The notes under the pieces are model-generated. The model did no database searches. It was given only the letters and a program-made list of their open reading frames with translations, and had not been told where the DNA came from. Both the position numbers and the translations under genes were made by a program. Below are positions 1-6,518 of a stretch of DNA of 8,390 bases, piece by piece (position 1 is the first letter of the stretch; each line of letters begins with the position of its first letter). The stretch covers positions 1-8,390 of the forward strand of contig JAQVEI010000083.1 of NCBI GenBank assembly GCA_028697695.1, given 5' to 3'. The stretch comes from Lentimicrobiaceae bacterium (GTDB taxonomy: Bacteria; Bacteroidota; Bacteroidia; Bacteroidales; Lentimicrobiaceae).

Positions 1-1
1 C

Positions 2-574
2 CTGATTATTCAGCAATCTGCCTGGGCACAAGAGTTTATTGGCGGCATTCATATAGGACTTGTAGGTAGTCAGGTGGCCGGTGATACTTACTCGGGATAC
101 AACAAGGCGGGGCTCAATGCCGGTGGCTGGGTAAGCCTGCCCATAGGTAAAAAATCCTTTCTGCAAATGGAGTTGGGTTATATACAAAAGGGAAGCCGGG
201 AAAACCCCGACCAGGAAAAAGGACAGTACGATACATACATCATGCGACTGGGATATGTTACCCTGCCACTGATTTACCGGTATCAATACAACAATTTAAT
301 GGGTTTTGAAGGCGGATTCTCCGCGAACTTTCTGCTCCATTCAGGCGAGAAATTTAACGGGGAAAAACTCACCCATTCACCTTTCAGCAAACAGAATGTG
401 TGCTTTACCGCCGGATTAATGGTAAATGTTACCGACAAAGTGAGCATGGGGTTACGTACCGAAAATTCTTTATTCTCGATACGAAAATACCGGCACACCG
501 GTGATGTTTGGCGTTTTTGGGGGCATGGGCAGTTTAGCGATGCTCTGATCCTCAATGCATTCTATAAATTATAG
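2..574 (+). CDS. PorT-family outer membrane beta-barrel protein (5' truncated by window edge)
   Basis: The frame is open from base 2 to the TAG at 572-574, giving 190 residues. A GTG at 74 is only an internal valine: upstream codons read LIIQQSAWAQEFIGGIHIG, which is the end of a signal peptide with an A-W-A/Q signal peptidase I site followed by the first beta strand. The real start is therefore left of the window, and almost the whole mature protein (about 180 residues) is present. Alternating hydrophobic strands (for example around ELGYIQKGS, LGYVTLPLIYRYQY and GFSANFLL), the 'E-x-G-Y-x-x-K-G ... LPLIYRY' pattern and the strand-like C-terminus ending FYKL match the small barrel family PF13568 (OMP_b-brl_2). 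That family contains PorT, but most members are not T9SS components, so the specific role is unknown. It points towards the NYN gene and is not in an operon with anything visible here. Confidence 0.8.
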   Translation: MIIQQSAWAQEFIGGIHIGLVGSQVAGDTYSGYNKAGLNAGGWVSLPIGKKSFLQMELGYIQKGSRENPDQEKGQYDTYIMRLGYVTLPLIYRYQYNNLMGFEGGFSANFLLHSGEKFNGEKLTHSPFSKQNVCFTAGLMVNVTDKVSMGLRTENSLFSIRKYRHTGDVWRFWGHGQFSDALILNAFYKL

Positions 575-593
575 CAAAGCAGAATTTATTTTT

Positions 594-615
594 TCAGATG
601 CCCGTCAGATGCCCG
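594..615. repeat. 11-bp perfect tandem duplication
   Basis: The word TCAGATGCCCG occurs twice, back to back (594-604 and 605-615), 20 bp after the stop codon of the beta-barrel gene. It is probably a local slippage product. The surrounding gap 575-814 separates two convergent genes and holds no ORF I can support. An 8-bp word CATTAGCC also occurs twice there, 30 bp apart (623-630 and 653-660). Confidence 0.6.
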
Positions 616-632
616 GTTAAGACATTAGCCGG
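613..632 (+). terminator. short hairpin after the beta-barrel gene, possible terminator
   Basis: CCGGTTAA (613-620) pairs with TTAGCCGG (625-632) around a GACA loop: eight pairs including one G-U wobble in the + transcript. It lies about 40 bp past the stop of the + strand barrel gene, in a convergent gap where a terminator is expected. There is no T-run after it, so it is not a canonical intrinsic terminator. It could be a Rho-independent element of weak type, an mRNA end-protecting hairpin, or chance. Confidence 0.25.
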
Positions 633-814
633 ATGAATTATCGTAAAAACATCATTAGCCAATGCCTTGATTCTCAGAGATATATCTTAACAGAGCACAA
701 AATGCCGTCTATGAAACCACTGATAATCTGAATAGATCATGTGGCAAGCGGTCAAAAATATACTCTTTGGTGACCGGGGCAACAATACACCAGGTGGGTA
801 ATCCGATATTGGTT

Positions 815-1726
815 TTACTCTAAAAGTCCCGGCTCAATTTTGCGCACGTTATATGCTACCTCTTCGCCTCTCTCGTTTCGCCGGATTTCGAATTCAACCA
901 TATCCCCATCCAAAATTTCATTAAAATTCCCATCAATTACGTCTTCGTAATGGAAGAATAAATTGTTCGGGGGGAAGGCGATGAATCCATAACCACTTTT
1001 CATGTTCAGGGTGCGGCTTCGTTGAATACCTTCGGGTACCGGCTTATTGATAAATTTAAGACGATTTTCGTCCTGTTTATCAAAGAGGTTGGCTATTACC
1101 GCATCATTTTTGTTCAGCCTGTTTTCAATAAGTTCGTGCATTGCTACCGGATAGGTGACCTCTTCGAGCAATTCCTGAGAGGTGCGGGTAACACTTTCGC
1201 GACCGTTCATATCCTGATAACGGAAGTCCCAGCCAAGCAGCATTACACGGGTACCTAAAGTATTGAGTTTACGTACCAGCGGGACATAATCGCCATCAGA
1301 AGCAATCAGCACCAGCACATCGAACTTCTTAAACATGGTAAGTTCATACGCCTCAAGAGCCAGCCATACATCAATACCTTTTTCTTCGCGTTTGCCGCCT
1401 CTCATGCGCAAGGGAAGATAATGGGTAATCACTTTTTCCCCCATCAGGATATCATCAAAAATACGTTCCGCATACAGCTTATTTTCACTGCTTTGCGCTT
1501 CATATGCACTTAATCGTCCCCTGAAATAATGAGAATCAACAATGTGGCATAAGCGTTGATCAACTCCCTCTTCTTTTGAAACACGATAACGAATAAAATT
1601 GTGTAATCCCTCAATACTTATTCTCGCGTTACGTTCATGCTCATAATAATAATAATTACTTACATGAAGAAAGTAATTACCGTCGTAAAATACGCCGATC
1701 TTTACCATTTTGTTTGTGTCGTTCAT
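815..1726 (-). CDS. NYN (PIN-like) domain RNase with C-terminal cold-shock-like domain
   Basis: This 303-residue cytoplasmic protein has no signal peptide. Residues about 7-190 form a NYN domain (PF01936, LabA/PIN-like fold). The acidic positions that bind metal in this family are visible: D15 in VFYDGNYF, D119 in KGIDVWLALEAYE, and D144/D146 in IASDGDYVPLV. The family cleaves RNA or is presumed to. Residues about 240-297 resemble a cold-shock (OB-fold) domain: an RNP1-like SGYGFI (244-249), an RNP2-like LFFHY (256-260) and a VEFEI strand. This suggests a nuclease tethered to single-stranded RNA. The chosen start is the ATG at 1724-1726. A second ATG at codon 7 (1706-1708) would also keep the whole domain, and neither has a Shine-Dalgarno site, as is usual in Bacteroidota. 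It is a single-gene unit with a candidate promoter at about 1817-1824. The RNA target is unknown. Confidence 0.85.
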   Translation of the reverse strand: MNDTNKMVKIGVFYDGNYFLHVSNYYYYEHERNARISIEGLHNFIRYRVSKEEGVDQRLCHIVDSHYFRGRLSAYEAQSSENKLYAERIFDDILMGEKVITHYLPLRMRGGKREEKGIDVWLALEAYELTMFKKFDVLVLIASDGDYVPLVRKLNTLGTRVMLLGWDFRYQDMNGRESVTRTSQELLEEVTYPVAMHELIENRLNKNDAVIANLFDKQDENRLKFINKPVPEGIQRSRTLNMKSGYGFIAFPPNNLFFHYEDVIDGNFNEILDGDMVEFEIRRNERGEEVAYNVRKIEPGLLE

Positions 1727-1816
1727 GGGTATTAATAAATAATTTAGTTAATAATAAATAAAACTTATGAAATGACTAATTCAGGTATTTCATCTTTAGC
1801 TATTCAGAATCAATTA

Positions 1817-1824
1817 CAAAAATA
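1817..1824 (-). promoter_or_regulatory. candidate Bacteroidota -7 element for the NYN gene
   Basis: Read on the minus strand this is TATTTTTG, an exact match to the Bacteroidota -7 consensus TAnnTTTG. It lies about 90 bp upstream of the ATG at 1726, in very AT-rich DNA (1727-1860). A TTTC about 19 bp further upstream is a poor fit to the -33 TTTG. In such AT-rich sequence a chance match is likely, so confidence is low. Confidence 0.35.
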
Positions 1825-1886
1825 GATAAACACCATTAAAAAAGAAACCACCTATTGGTAAAAAGTGTTAAATTTCACATGCTACA

Positions 1887-2072
1887 CTATTTTCGTTCGG
1901 ATTTGCCCTGTAAACCCGGCCAATCATTCTTAGCTTTTAAATCATTTTTTCTAATCAGTTGATCCGGATTTTCAAAAGAACATTCATTACCATGAATGTT
2001 CAGCATTTGGCGATTAATCTGAATCAAACGCTTTTTCACCTGTACCAAAGTAATAACATTTCTGCATAACAA
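1887..2072 (-). CDS. doubtful small ORF (61 codons), possible gene remnant
   Basis: This minus-strand frame is open from a stop at 2109-2111 to the TAG at 1887-1889. The first usable start is a TTG at 2070-2072; the first ATG is codon 23 and would leave only 39 residues. The product is basic and polar, with a helical-looking stretch (QVKKRLIQINRQML) followed by a Asn/Asp/Lys-rich tail (DQLIRKNDLKAKND). I recognise no family. The composition looks more protein-like than the neighbouring AT-rich DNA, and the frame lies in the same direction as its neighbours, so it may be a small unknown protein or the worn 3' end of a lost gene. No ribosome site or promoter supports it. Confidence 0.25.
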   Translation of the reverse strand: MLCRNVITLVQVKKRLIQINRQMLNIHGNECSFENPDQLIRKNDLKAKNDWPGLQGKSERK

Positions 2073-2112
2073 TTGGTTCAGGATATTTGCCTTAACTTTT
2101 ATTAAATTTTAC

Positions 2113-2129
2113 CCTCAAACATTTTGAGG
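2113..2129. other. perfect 7-bp hairpin beside the repeat array
   Basis: CCTCAAA (2113-2119) and TTTGAGG (2123-2129) are perfectly complementary around a 3-base CAT loop. The hairpin sits about 20 bp from the left end of the repeat array. Leftward transcripts from the protease operon would meet it after passing the array, so it could mark their end. No T-run follows on either strand, so its role is unproven. Confidence 0.35.
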
Positions 2130-2148
2130 AGCAATGTGGTTATTTTTT

Positions 2149-2400
2149 CACTACAAATGCACAGAGGTCTCAGAGTCTTCTTTGTGTTCTTTGTGTCTCT
2201 GTGGTTATTTTTTTACCACAAAGGCACAGAGGTCACAGAGATTTTTTGTCCTTCGTATCTCTGTGGTTTTTTCACCGCAAATGCACAGATCACACTCTTA
2301 TTTCTTTGTGTTCTTTGTGCCTCTATGGTTTTTTTCACTACAAATGCACAGAGCACACTGATATTTCTTTGTGTCCTTTGTGCCTCTGTGGTTATTTTTT
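2149..2400. repeat. higher-order block 1 of the array (units 1-4)
   Basis: This 252-bp block consists of units of 65, 59, 63 and 65 bp. Each unit matches its counterpart four places later by diagnostic variants. Unit 2 has the shortened right arm with TATCTCTGTGG. Unit 3 opens with CACCGCAAA. Unit 4 has GATATTTCT in the centre. It is the partner of 2401-2654. Confidence 0.75.
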
Positions 2401-2654
2401 CACTACAAATGCACAGAGGTCACAGAGTTTTCTTTGTTTTCTTTGTGCCTCTGTGGTTATTTTTTCACTACAAATGCACAGAGGTCTCAGAGATTTTTTG
2501 TCCTTTGTATCTCTGTGGTTTTTTTCACCGCAAAGGCACAGAGCGCACAGAATTTTCTTTGTGTCCTTTGTGCCTCTGTGGTTATTTTTCACTACAAAGC
2601 CACCGAGCGCATAGATATTTCTCTGTGTCCTTTGTGCCTCTGTGGTTCTTTCTT
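2401..2654. repeat. higher-order block 2 of the array (units 5-8)
   Basis: This 254-bp block has units of 65, 60, 64 and 65 bp, the same length order as block 1. Unit 6 has the TATCTCTGTGG right arm, unit 7 opens with CACCGCAAA, and unit 8 carries GATATTTCT, each as in the unit four places earlier. Unit 2 against unit 6 differs at five positions plus one inserted T, so the block duplication is not very recent, or it has been partly mixed by gene conversion. Confidence 0.75.
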
Positions 2655-2673
2655 CACCACATATAACTAAAAC

Positions 2674-5600
2674 CTATTTGGTATGGACCAACTTAATGGT
2701 TTGTACTTCTTTATTGTTGCGCACCTTAAGGATATACAAACCTGTATTAAACCGGCTCATATCCACCGTTACCATTCCGGGTGCCACAACCTCCCGGGTT
2801 TGGCACAATTTGCCGGTATAATCGTATATATCGAGGCTGACTTTTCCCGTCAGAGCCTGAAGATCTACGGTAAACATCCGGGTAAACGGATTTGGAAATA
2901 CTCTTACGCTTTCTTCGGTTTTAAAGTCGGTATTCAAACAATAATCTACCATAATGTAGGCCGTTTTAACGGTTGTATTTTGCGTAACTCCATCTGAAAC
3001 GGTAAGCGTAACATCATACGTACCCGGCAAACGGTAGCTTACCACCGGGTTTTGTTCATTTGAGGTATCAGGGGTTGCACCCGGAAAACTCCACTGCCAA
3101 CTTGTAATGCTACCTGCTGAAAAATCATTAAATATTATTTCTTCATTTTCACACACCCTAAGTTGCGATGCAATAAAGTTGGCCAGTAAGGGCGGGGTGT
3201 TGCTCAAATTAAAGAAATCCACATAGATGGCCATAAGTGTATCTTTCACTGAACGCCCTTCACCATTTTTCAATCCGGCAAATTCAAATGAACTTCCAAT
3301 GGTTTTATACGTACCTCCATCGTTGGCTACTGCGCTGATGTAATCCGGAACGGAATTGCGGAACAAGGCTACAGCTTCACCAATGGGTTCAATACGATCA
3401 ATATACCTGTTGTCTCCATTATAGGTAAATGAAAGATCGGCCGTCATTGTTCCATCAATACCCGATAGTACTTGTAAATCATTACTTCCATCATTCAGCC
3501 CTTCAATTTTAAACATGGGATGAACCGGAGTTACCGGATTGTATACCCAGGTGTCGCCACCTTCCATATAAACCTTACCGCCACCATTCAGGAAGTTGGC
3601 CAGCGATTGACCTTGTGAGGAGGTGAGCACGTAGTTGTTGGGATATACCCCCAGGCAAACAAAAACCGACTGGTATGAGCCTAAAACCAAGGGCCATGAA
3701 GTAGTATACGTAGCCGAAATGTTTAAGTTGGCAAGAGACTGCTTAATGATGGGTCCTGAATTGTGGTTTTTGTCCATATCGATAATAAGTACCGGAATCT
3801 GGCCAACGACAATCGAAAAATTATTCGTGGCATAGAAGCCACTGTCCGACATCATTTCAAAGTTAAAATTAATCTGATGACCCTGAGGCGTGGTAGGCAG
3901 TGCGGTAACTGTGAATCCGGCAGTCAGACTCTCGTATCCGGGCAGGCTGCCATAATTGATGCTGTCCACGTTAATCAAAATGTAAGGATCGGTTGATGTA
4001 AGAACTCCGGTAACATTGTAAGCCGGAGCTGTCCCGGCATTCAGGATAGAGAGATTTAATTCAAAAGTTTCACCCGCATCAGCCTTGCCGTTGTTGTTGC
4101 CGTTCACATCAGAAACAGCTACTCCACTATACAATAGGGTAACCGAGTGGCCCACAATTTCAAATTTTCCATTCCAGGAATGGTCGCCCGAAACGGCAGT
4201 ATAATTTATAATAGCACGGTATTTATCAGGCACATCAGCACTTATGCTTAATGAAAAAGCATCATCAATTGACACAATTTGACCGGCCTCAATAAGCGAA
4301 TAGGTTTCGCTGGTATCAATCAGGGTAATGTATGGGTCATTTGTGCTTATATTTACCAGAACATCGGCAATATCTTCGGTACCAATATTTTTGAATCCCA
4401 AAGCCATATATACCGATTCGCCATAGTCCAGTTGACCATTACCATTACCGGCACCATCATTAATTATTTGATTTTCATACACCACATAAGGTCCTTCGAG
4501 GGGCATAATATCAATATCAGCCATATATGGTACATGGTTAAAGGCAGTTACTGCAAGTTTCATGCTGCCTACTTCGGTTAGTATAGGAATAGATATGAGT
4601 GCAGTGCCATTTACCACAGGGGCACATCCCAGGATTTCATCATTTTGGCTAAGTGTCGCAAAGGCGCCTTCAGCATTACAGTTAACTTCAAAAACGTCCG
4701 AGCCGGTAAAAGCAACGGGGGAGTGGTTAACAACCAGGTTTGCAGGATTGGCCGTACGTACCATCAGGGAAGGGTCGCCAAAGATAAGCCAGGTATCCGT
4801 CATATCGGCACCGGCACTTCCATATGCATCATTCATGCCCAGGCAGCCATTCACAGCTATGCCACCAAAGGTCCGTTTAATATTTCCTTCTTTAAGCTCA
4901 CACAGTATATCAACCATTTCGTCCTGCCCGCGCATGGGAGGATTCCAGGTTTGATTGATGGTTGACATGAGCGTAGCCACAGCTCCGGTGGGGCCATTGG
5001 TATTGCTGGCCCTAAGCCATGCTTCTGCAAAGCAGGTGCCATAGAGGAACTCTCCATTTACGCAAGCTACCGAGATAATAAACGGCCACATGTGATTGTT
5101 GGTAAGCCCGTTTATGCCCGTATTTGAGAATCCGGTGGTACCCCATGAGGTTTGGCTGCCATGGCCGGTGTAGTTGATGATACTTCTGCCTTCATTAACT
5201 TCAGTCGAAACCATTGAAGAGGTAGGATTCCCCTGCAGGTCTTCTCCACCGCGGCTACCATCGTAAAGCTCACCAATGGCTGTATAGGTATAGCCCATCA
5301 GGTCGGTACGGATATTGCGCATATGCTCCCAGTCGTATTCCCCATTATCTCCGGTGCCTTCGCTCGAAGCTATACCAAATCCTTTTGAAAACCAGTCGAT
5401 GGAAACATCAGGGTTTTTTTCGTATTCTATAGTACGGGCAACCTGAGTCTGCACATGAGTCGCATTTTCGGCCGAGAATCTGCCCACGAAGAGTTCAGCG
5501 TAATGATCATTGCCTTCCAGATACCCATAGGCGGGATCGCTCGGTCCGCCGAGGTTGCCAGAAGTGATGGTTGGCACCTGGGCATGATCACCTACCAGCA

Positions 5601-6507
5601 AAAGAAAAGTCAATCCGTTGGTAGCGTAATAATCCGCTACATACGCTTTTATTGCTGTGGCATTGTTTCCGATGTCAGCCACATTTACCATCTCAACAGG
5701 TATACCAATGGTTTTTTTCCAGGTTACAAAATCTTCCATAGCAGCCATAAAGGGCCCATGACTGATAATGAGCATGTTGCCTTGCTCTTCAAGCGGCGTA
5801 TACCGGCTACCCTGATTGTAGTTCAAAAAATGACGGGCATAAATTTTATTGAAATCGCTATCAATAATATCACTTTTCCCGGTGGAATGCTCCCGGATAT
5901 TTACTGTTGAAATGCCGTTTGCAACTACCTCTATCTCCATCTGATAATAAACCCTAAGGGTTTTGGTTACGGCATTGTATACAAAAGGCTGAATAACAAG
6001 TGCCTGGCCGCGGTAATCGCGAAAGATGTAAGGCTCGCGTAACCATGCCTGTGATTCCGGAAAGAAGGCATCCCGCTCGTATGCACTCCCGTATGTATAC
6101 GCCACACTTGCCGGATCTATATCACGTGTAAAGTTACCTTTGGATGGAGCTATATCCATGTATGGATAATCGATGTAAGCAGAAGAAACTATCTTCACCT
6201 CCATATGAGCCTTATCAGGGATCAGCAGCGAAGTGGTAACTTTTGGCAAATCGGGCATACCCTTTTCCAGCAATGGGGTAGCGCCGTCCACATTAATGTA
6301 AAATGCTTCTCCACGGGGCGTTTGTACCGGGTTCAAACTGAATCCGGGTACCTGAACCGAGATAACCGAATGGCTCTCACTTCCTGAAACCAGGGTGGTA
6401 ATTACCGGAGCAGGTTGAGCCGAACCCAGATCTATCCAGTTTTGTCCAAAGACAGGTGCGATAAAGCTTAAAAACAGTAAAGCAATGAGTGTTTGTTTGA
6501 TTTTCAT
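2674..6507 (-). CDS. gingipain-type C25 cysteine protease, predicted Arg-specific, T9SS cargo
   Basis: This complete 1277-residue secreted protease has these parts in order. Signal peptide 1-21 (APVFG/Q). C25 propeptide about 22-235. Caspase-like catalytic domain 236-585, with His449 (YTGHGS) and Cys482 (SVACVNGEF) as the dyad. Ig-like domain 586-671. Two beta-sandwich domains (672-790, 791-902), each opening with a D/N/G-rich loop. A Rossmann/glutamine-amidotransferase-like domain about 904-1100. PKD domain about 1108-1187. T9SS type A sorting domain about 1200-1277 (FPNPF ... GLYILKV ... IKLVHTK). Compared with P. gingivalis RgpB as I remember it, the sequence from R235-Y236 (RYTPLEE) onward aligns closely. 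E383, D392 and W521 sit at the positions of RgpB Glu152, Asp163 (S1 pocket) and Trp284, supporting cleavage after Arg and self-processing at R235. The start ATG lies 11 bp after the upstream gene's stop, with no Shine-Dalgarno site, indicating co-transcription. Substrates are unknown. Confidence 0.93.
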   Translation of the reverse strand: MKIKQTLIALLFLSFIAPVFGQNWIDLGSAQPAPVITTLVSGSESHSVISVQVPGFSLNPVQTPRGEAFYINVDGATPLLEKGMPDLPKVTTSLLIPDKAHMEVKIVSSAYIDYPYMDIAPSKGNFTRDIDPASVAYTYGSAYERDAFFPESQAWLREPYIFRDYRGQALVIQPFVYNAVTKTLRVYYQMEIEVVANGISTVNIREHSTGKSDIIDSDFNKIYARHFLNYNQGSRYTPLEEQGNMLIISHGPFMAAMEDFVTWKKTIGIPVEMVNVADIGNNATAIKAYVADYYATNGLTFLLLVGDHAQVPTITSGNLGGPSDPAYGYLEGNDHYAELFVGRFSAENATHVQTQVARTIEYEKNPDVSIDWFSKGFGIASSEGTGDNGEYDWEHMRNIRTDLMGYTYTAIGELYDGSRGGEDLQGNPTSSMVSTEVNEGRSIINYTGHGSQTSWGTTGFSNTGINGLTNNHMWPFIISVACVNGEFLYGTCFAEAWLRASNTNGPTGAVATLMSTINQTWNPPMRGQDEMVDILCELKEGNIKRTFGGIAVNGCLGMNDAYGSAGADMTDTWLIFGDPSLMVRTANPANLVVNHSPVAFTGSDVFEVNCNAEGAFATLSQNDEILGCAPVVNGTALISIPILTEVGSMKLAVTAFNHVPYMADIDIMPLEGPYVVYENQIINDGAGNGNGQLDYGESVYMALGFKNIGTEDIADVLVNISTNDPYITLIDTSETYSLIEAGQIVSIDDAFSLSISADVPDKYRAIINYTAVSGDHSWNGKFEIVGHSVTLLYSGVAVSDVNGNNNGKADAGETFELNLSILNAGTAPAYNVTGVLTSTDPYILINVDSINYGSLPGYESLTAGFTVTALPTTPQGHQINFNFEMMSDSGFYATNNFSIVVGQIPVLIIDMDKNHNSGPIIKQSLANLNISATYTTSWPLVLGSYQSVFVCLGVYPNNYVLTSSQGQSLANFLNGGGKVYMEGGDTWVYNPVTPVHPMFKIEGLNDGSNDLQVLSGIDGTMTADLSFTYNGDNRYIDRIEPIGEAVALFRNSVPDYISAVANDGGTYKTIGSSFEFAGLKNGEGRSVKDTLMAIYVDFFNLSNTPPLLANFIASQLRVCENEEIIFNDFSAGSITSWQWSFPGATPDTSNEQNPVVSYRLPGTYDVTLTVSDGVTQNTTVKTAYIMVDYCLNTDFKTEESVRVFPNPFTRMFTVDLQALTGKVSLDIYDYTGKLCQTREVVAPGMVTVDMSRFNTGLYILKVRNNKEVQTIKLVHTK

Positions 6508-6518
6508 CGAAATGTGAT

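Larger units (their letters stand above)
2135..2661. repeat. tandem array of eight 59-65 bp hairpin-forming repeats
   Basis: Eight units begin at 2149, 2214, 2273, 2336, 2401, 2466, 2526 and 2590, and the array ends at about 2654, with half-unit remnants on both sides (about 2135-2148 and 2655-2661). Each unit has a left arm of the type CACTACAAATGCACAGAGG, a short T-rich centre, a right arm of the type CTTTGTGCCTCTGTGG and a T-run of 5-8. The two arms are imperfect inverted repeats, so each unit can fold into a stem of about 25 bp. In unit 7, 2528-2552 against 2557-2581 gives 18 Watson-Crick pairs, 4 G-U and 3 mismatches on the + strand. The arms are themselves built from an 8-9 bp word (CACAAAGG / CACAGAGG). 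From general knowledge, similar CACARAGG-type repeats are common between genes in environmental bacterial genomes. No function is known to me. The array begins 12-20 bp downstream of the protease stop codon. Confidence 0.9.

Noticed and set aside
74..574. Beta-barrel gene starting at GTG 74
   Set aside because: The frame stays open to the window edge, and upstream codons encode a signal-peptide end (SAWAQ) and the first strand, so the start is outside the window.
2..574. Calling the beta-barrel gene porT itself
   Set aside because: Family-level resemblance only. The PF13568 family is large, and no neighbouring T9SS machinery gene supports the specific name.
750..775. GGTCA ... TGACC inverted repeat as a terminator for the NYN gene
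   Set aside because: Only five base pairs around a 16-base loop, with no T-run. This is expected by chance in the gap.
2149..2654. CRISPR array
   Set aside because: The whole unit is repetitive, with no unique spacers between constant repeats. Units vary along their length, and no cas gene is present.
2124..2670. Overlapping + strand ORFs of 75-180 codons (and one minus-strand ORF) across the repeat array, giving Phe/Leu/Cys-rich products
   Set aside because: Several frames are open at once only because the repeat unit lacks stops. The products are low-complexity translations of the same unit, and unit lengths not divisible by three shift the frame between copies. Similar spurious proteins are familiar from CACARAGG-type repeats.
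4562..4965. Open frames of 100-150 codons on the + strand inside the protease gene (also at 5455-5910 and 6786-7124)
   Set aside because: These are shadows of the minus-strand coding sequence. The minus-strand proteins have clear domain matches over the same bases, and the shadow products show none.
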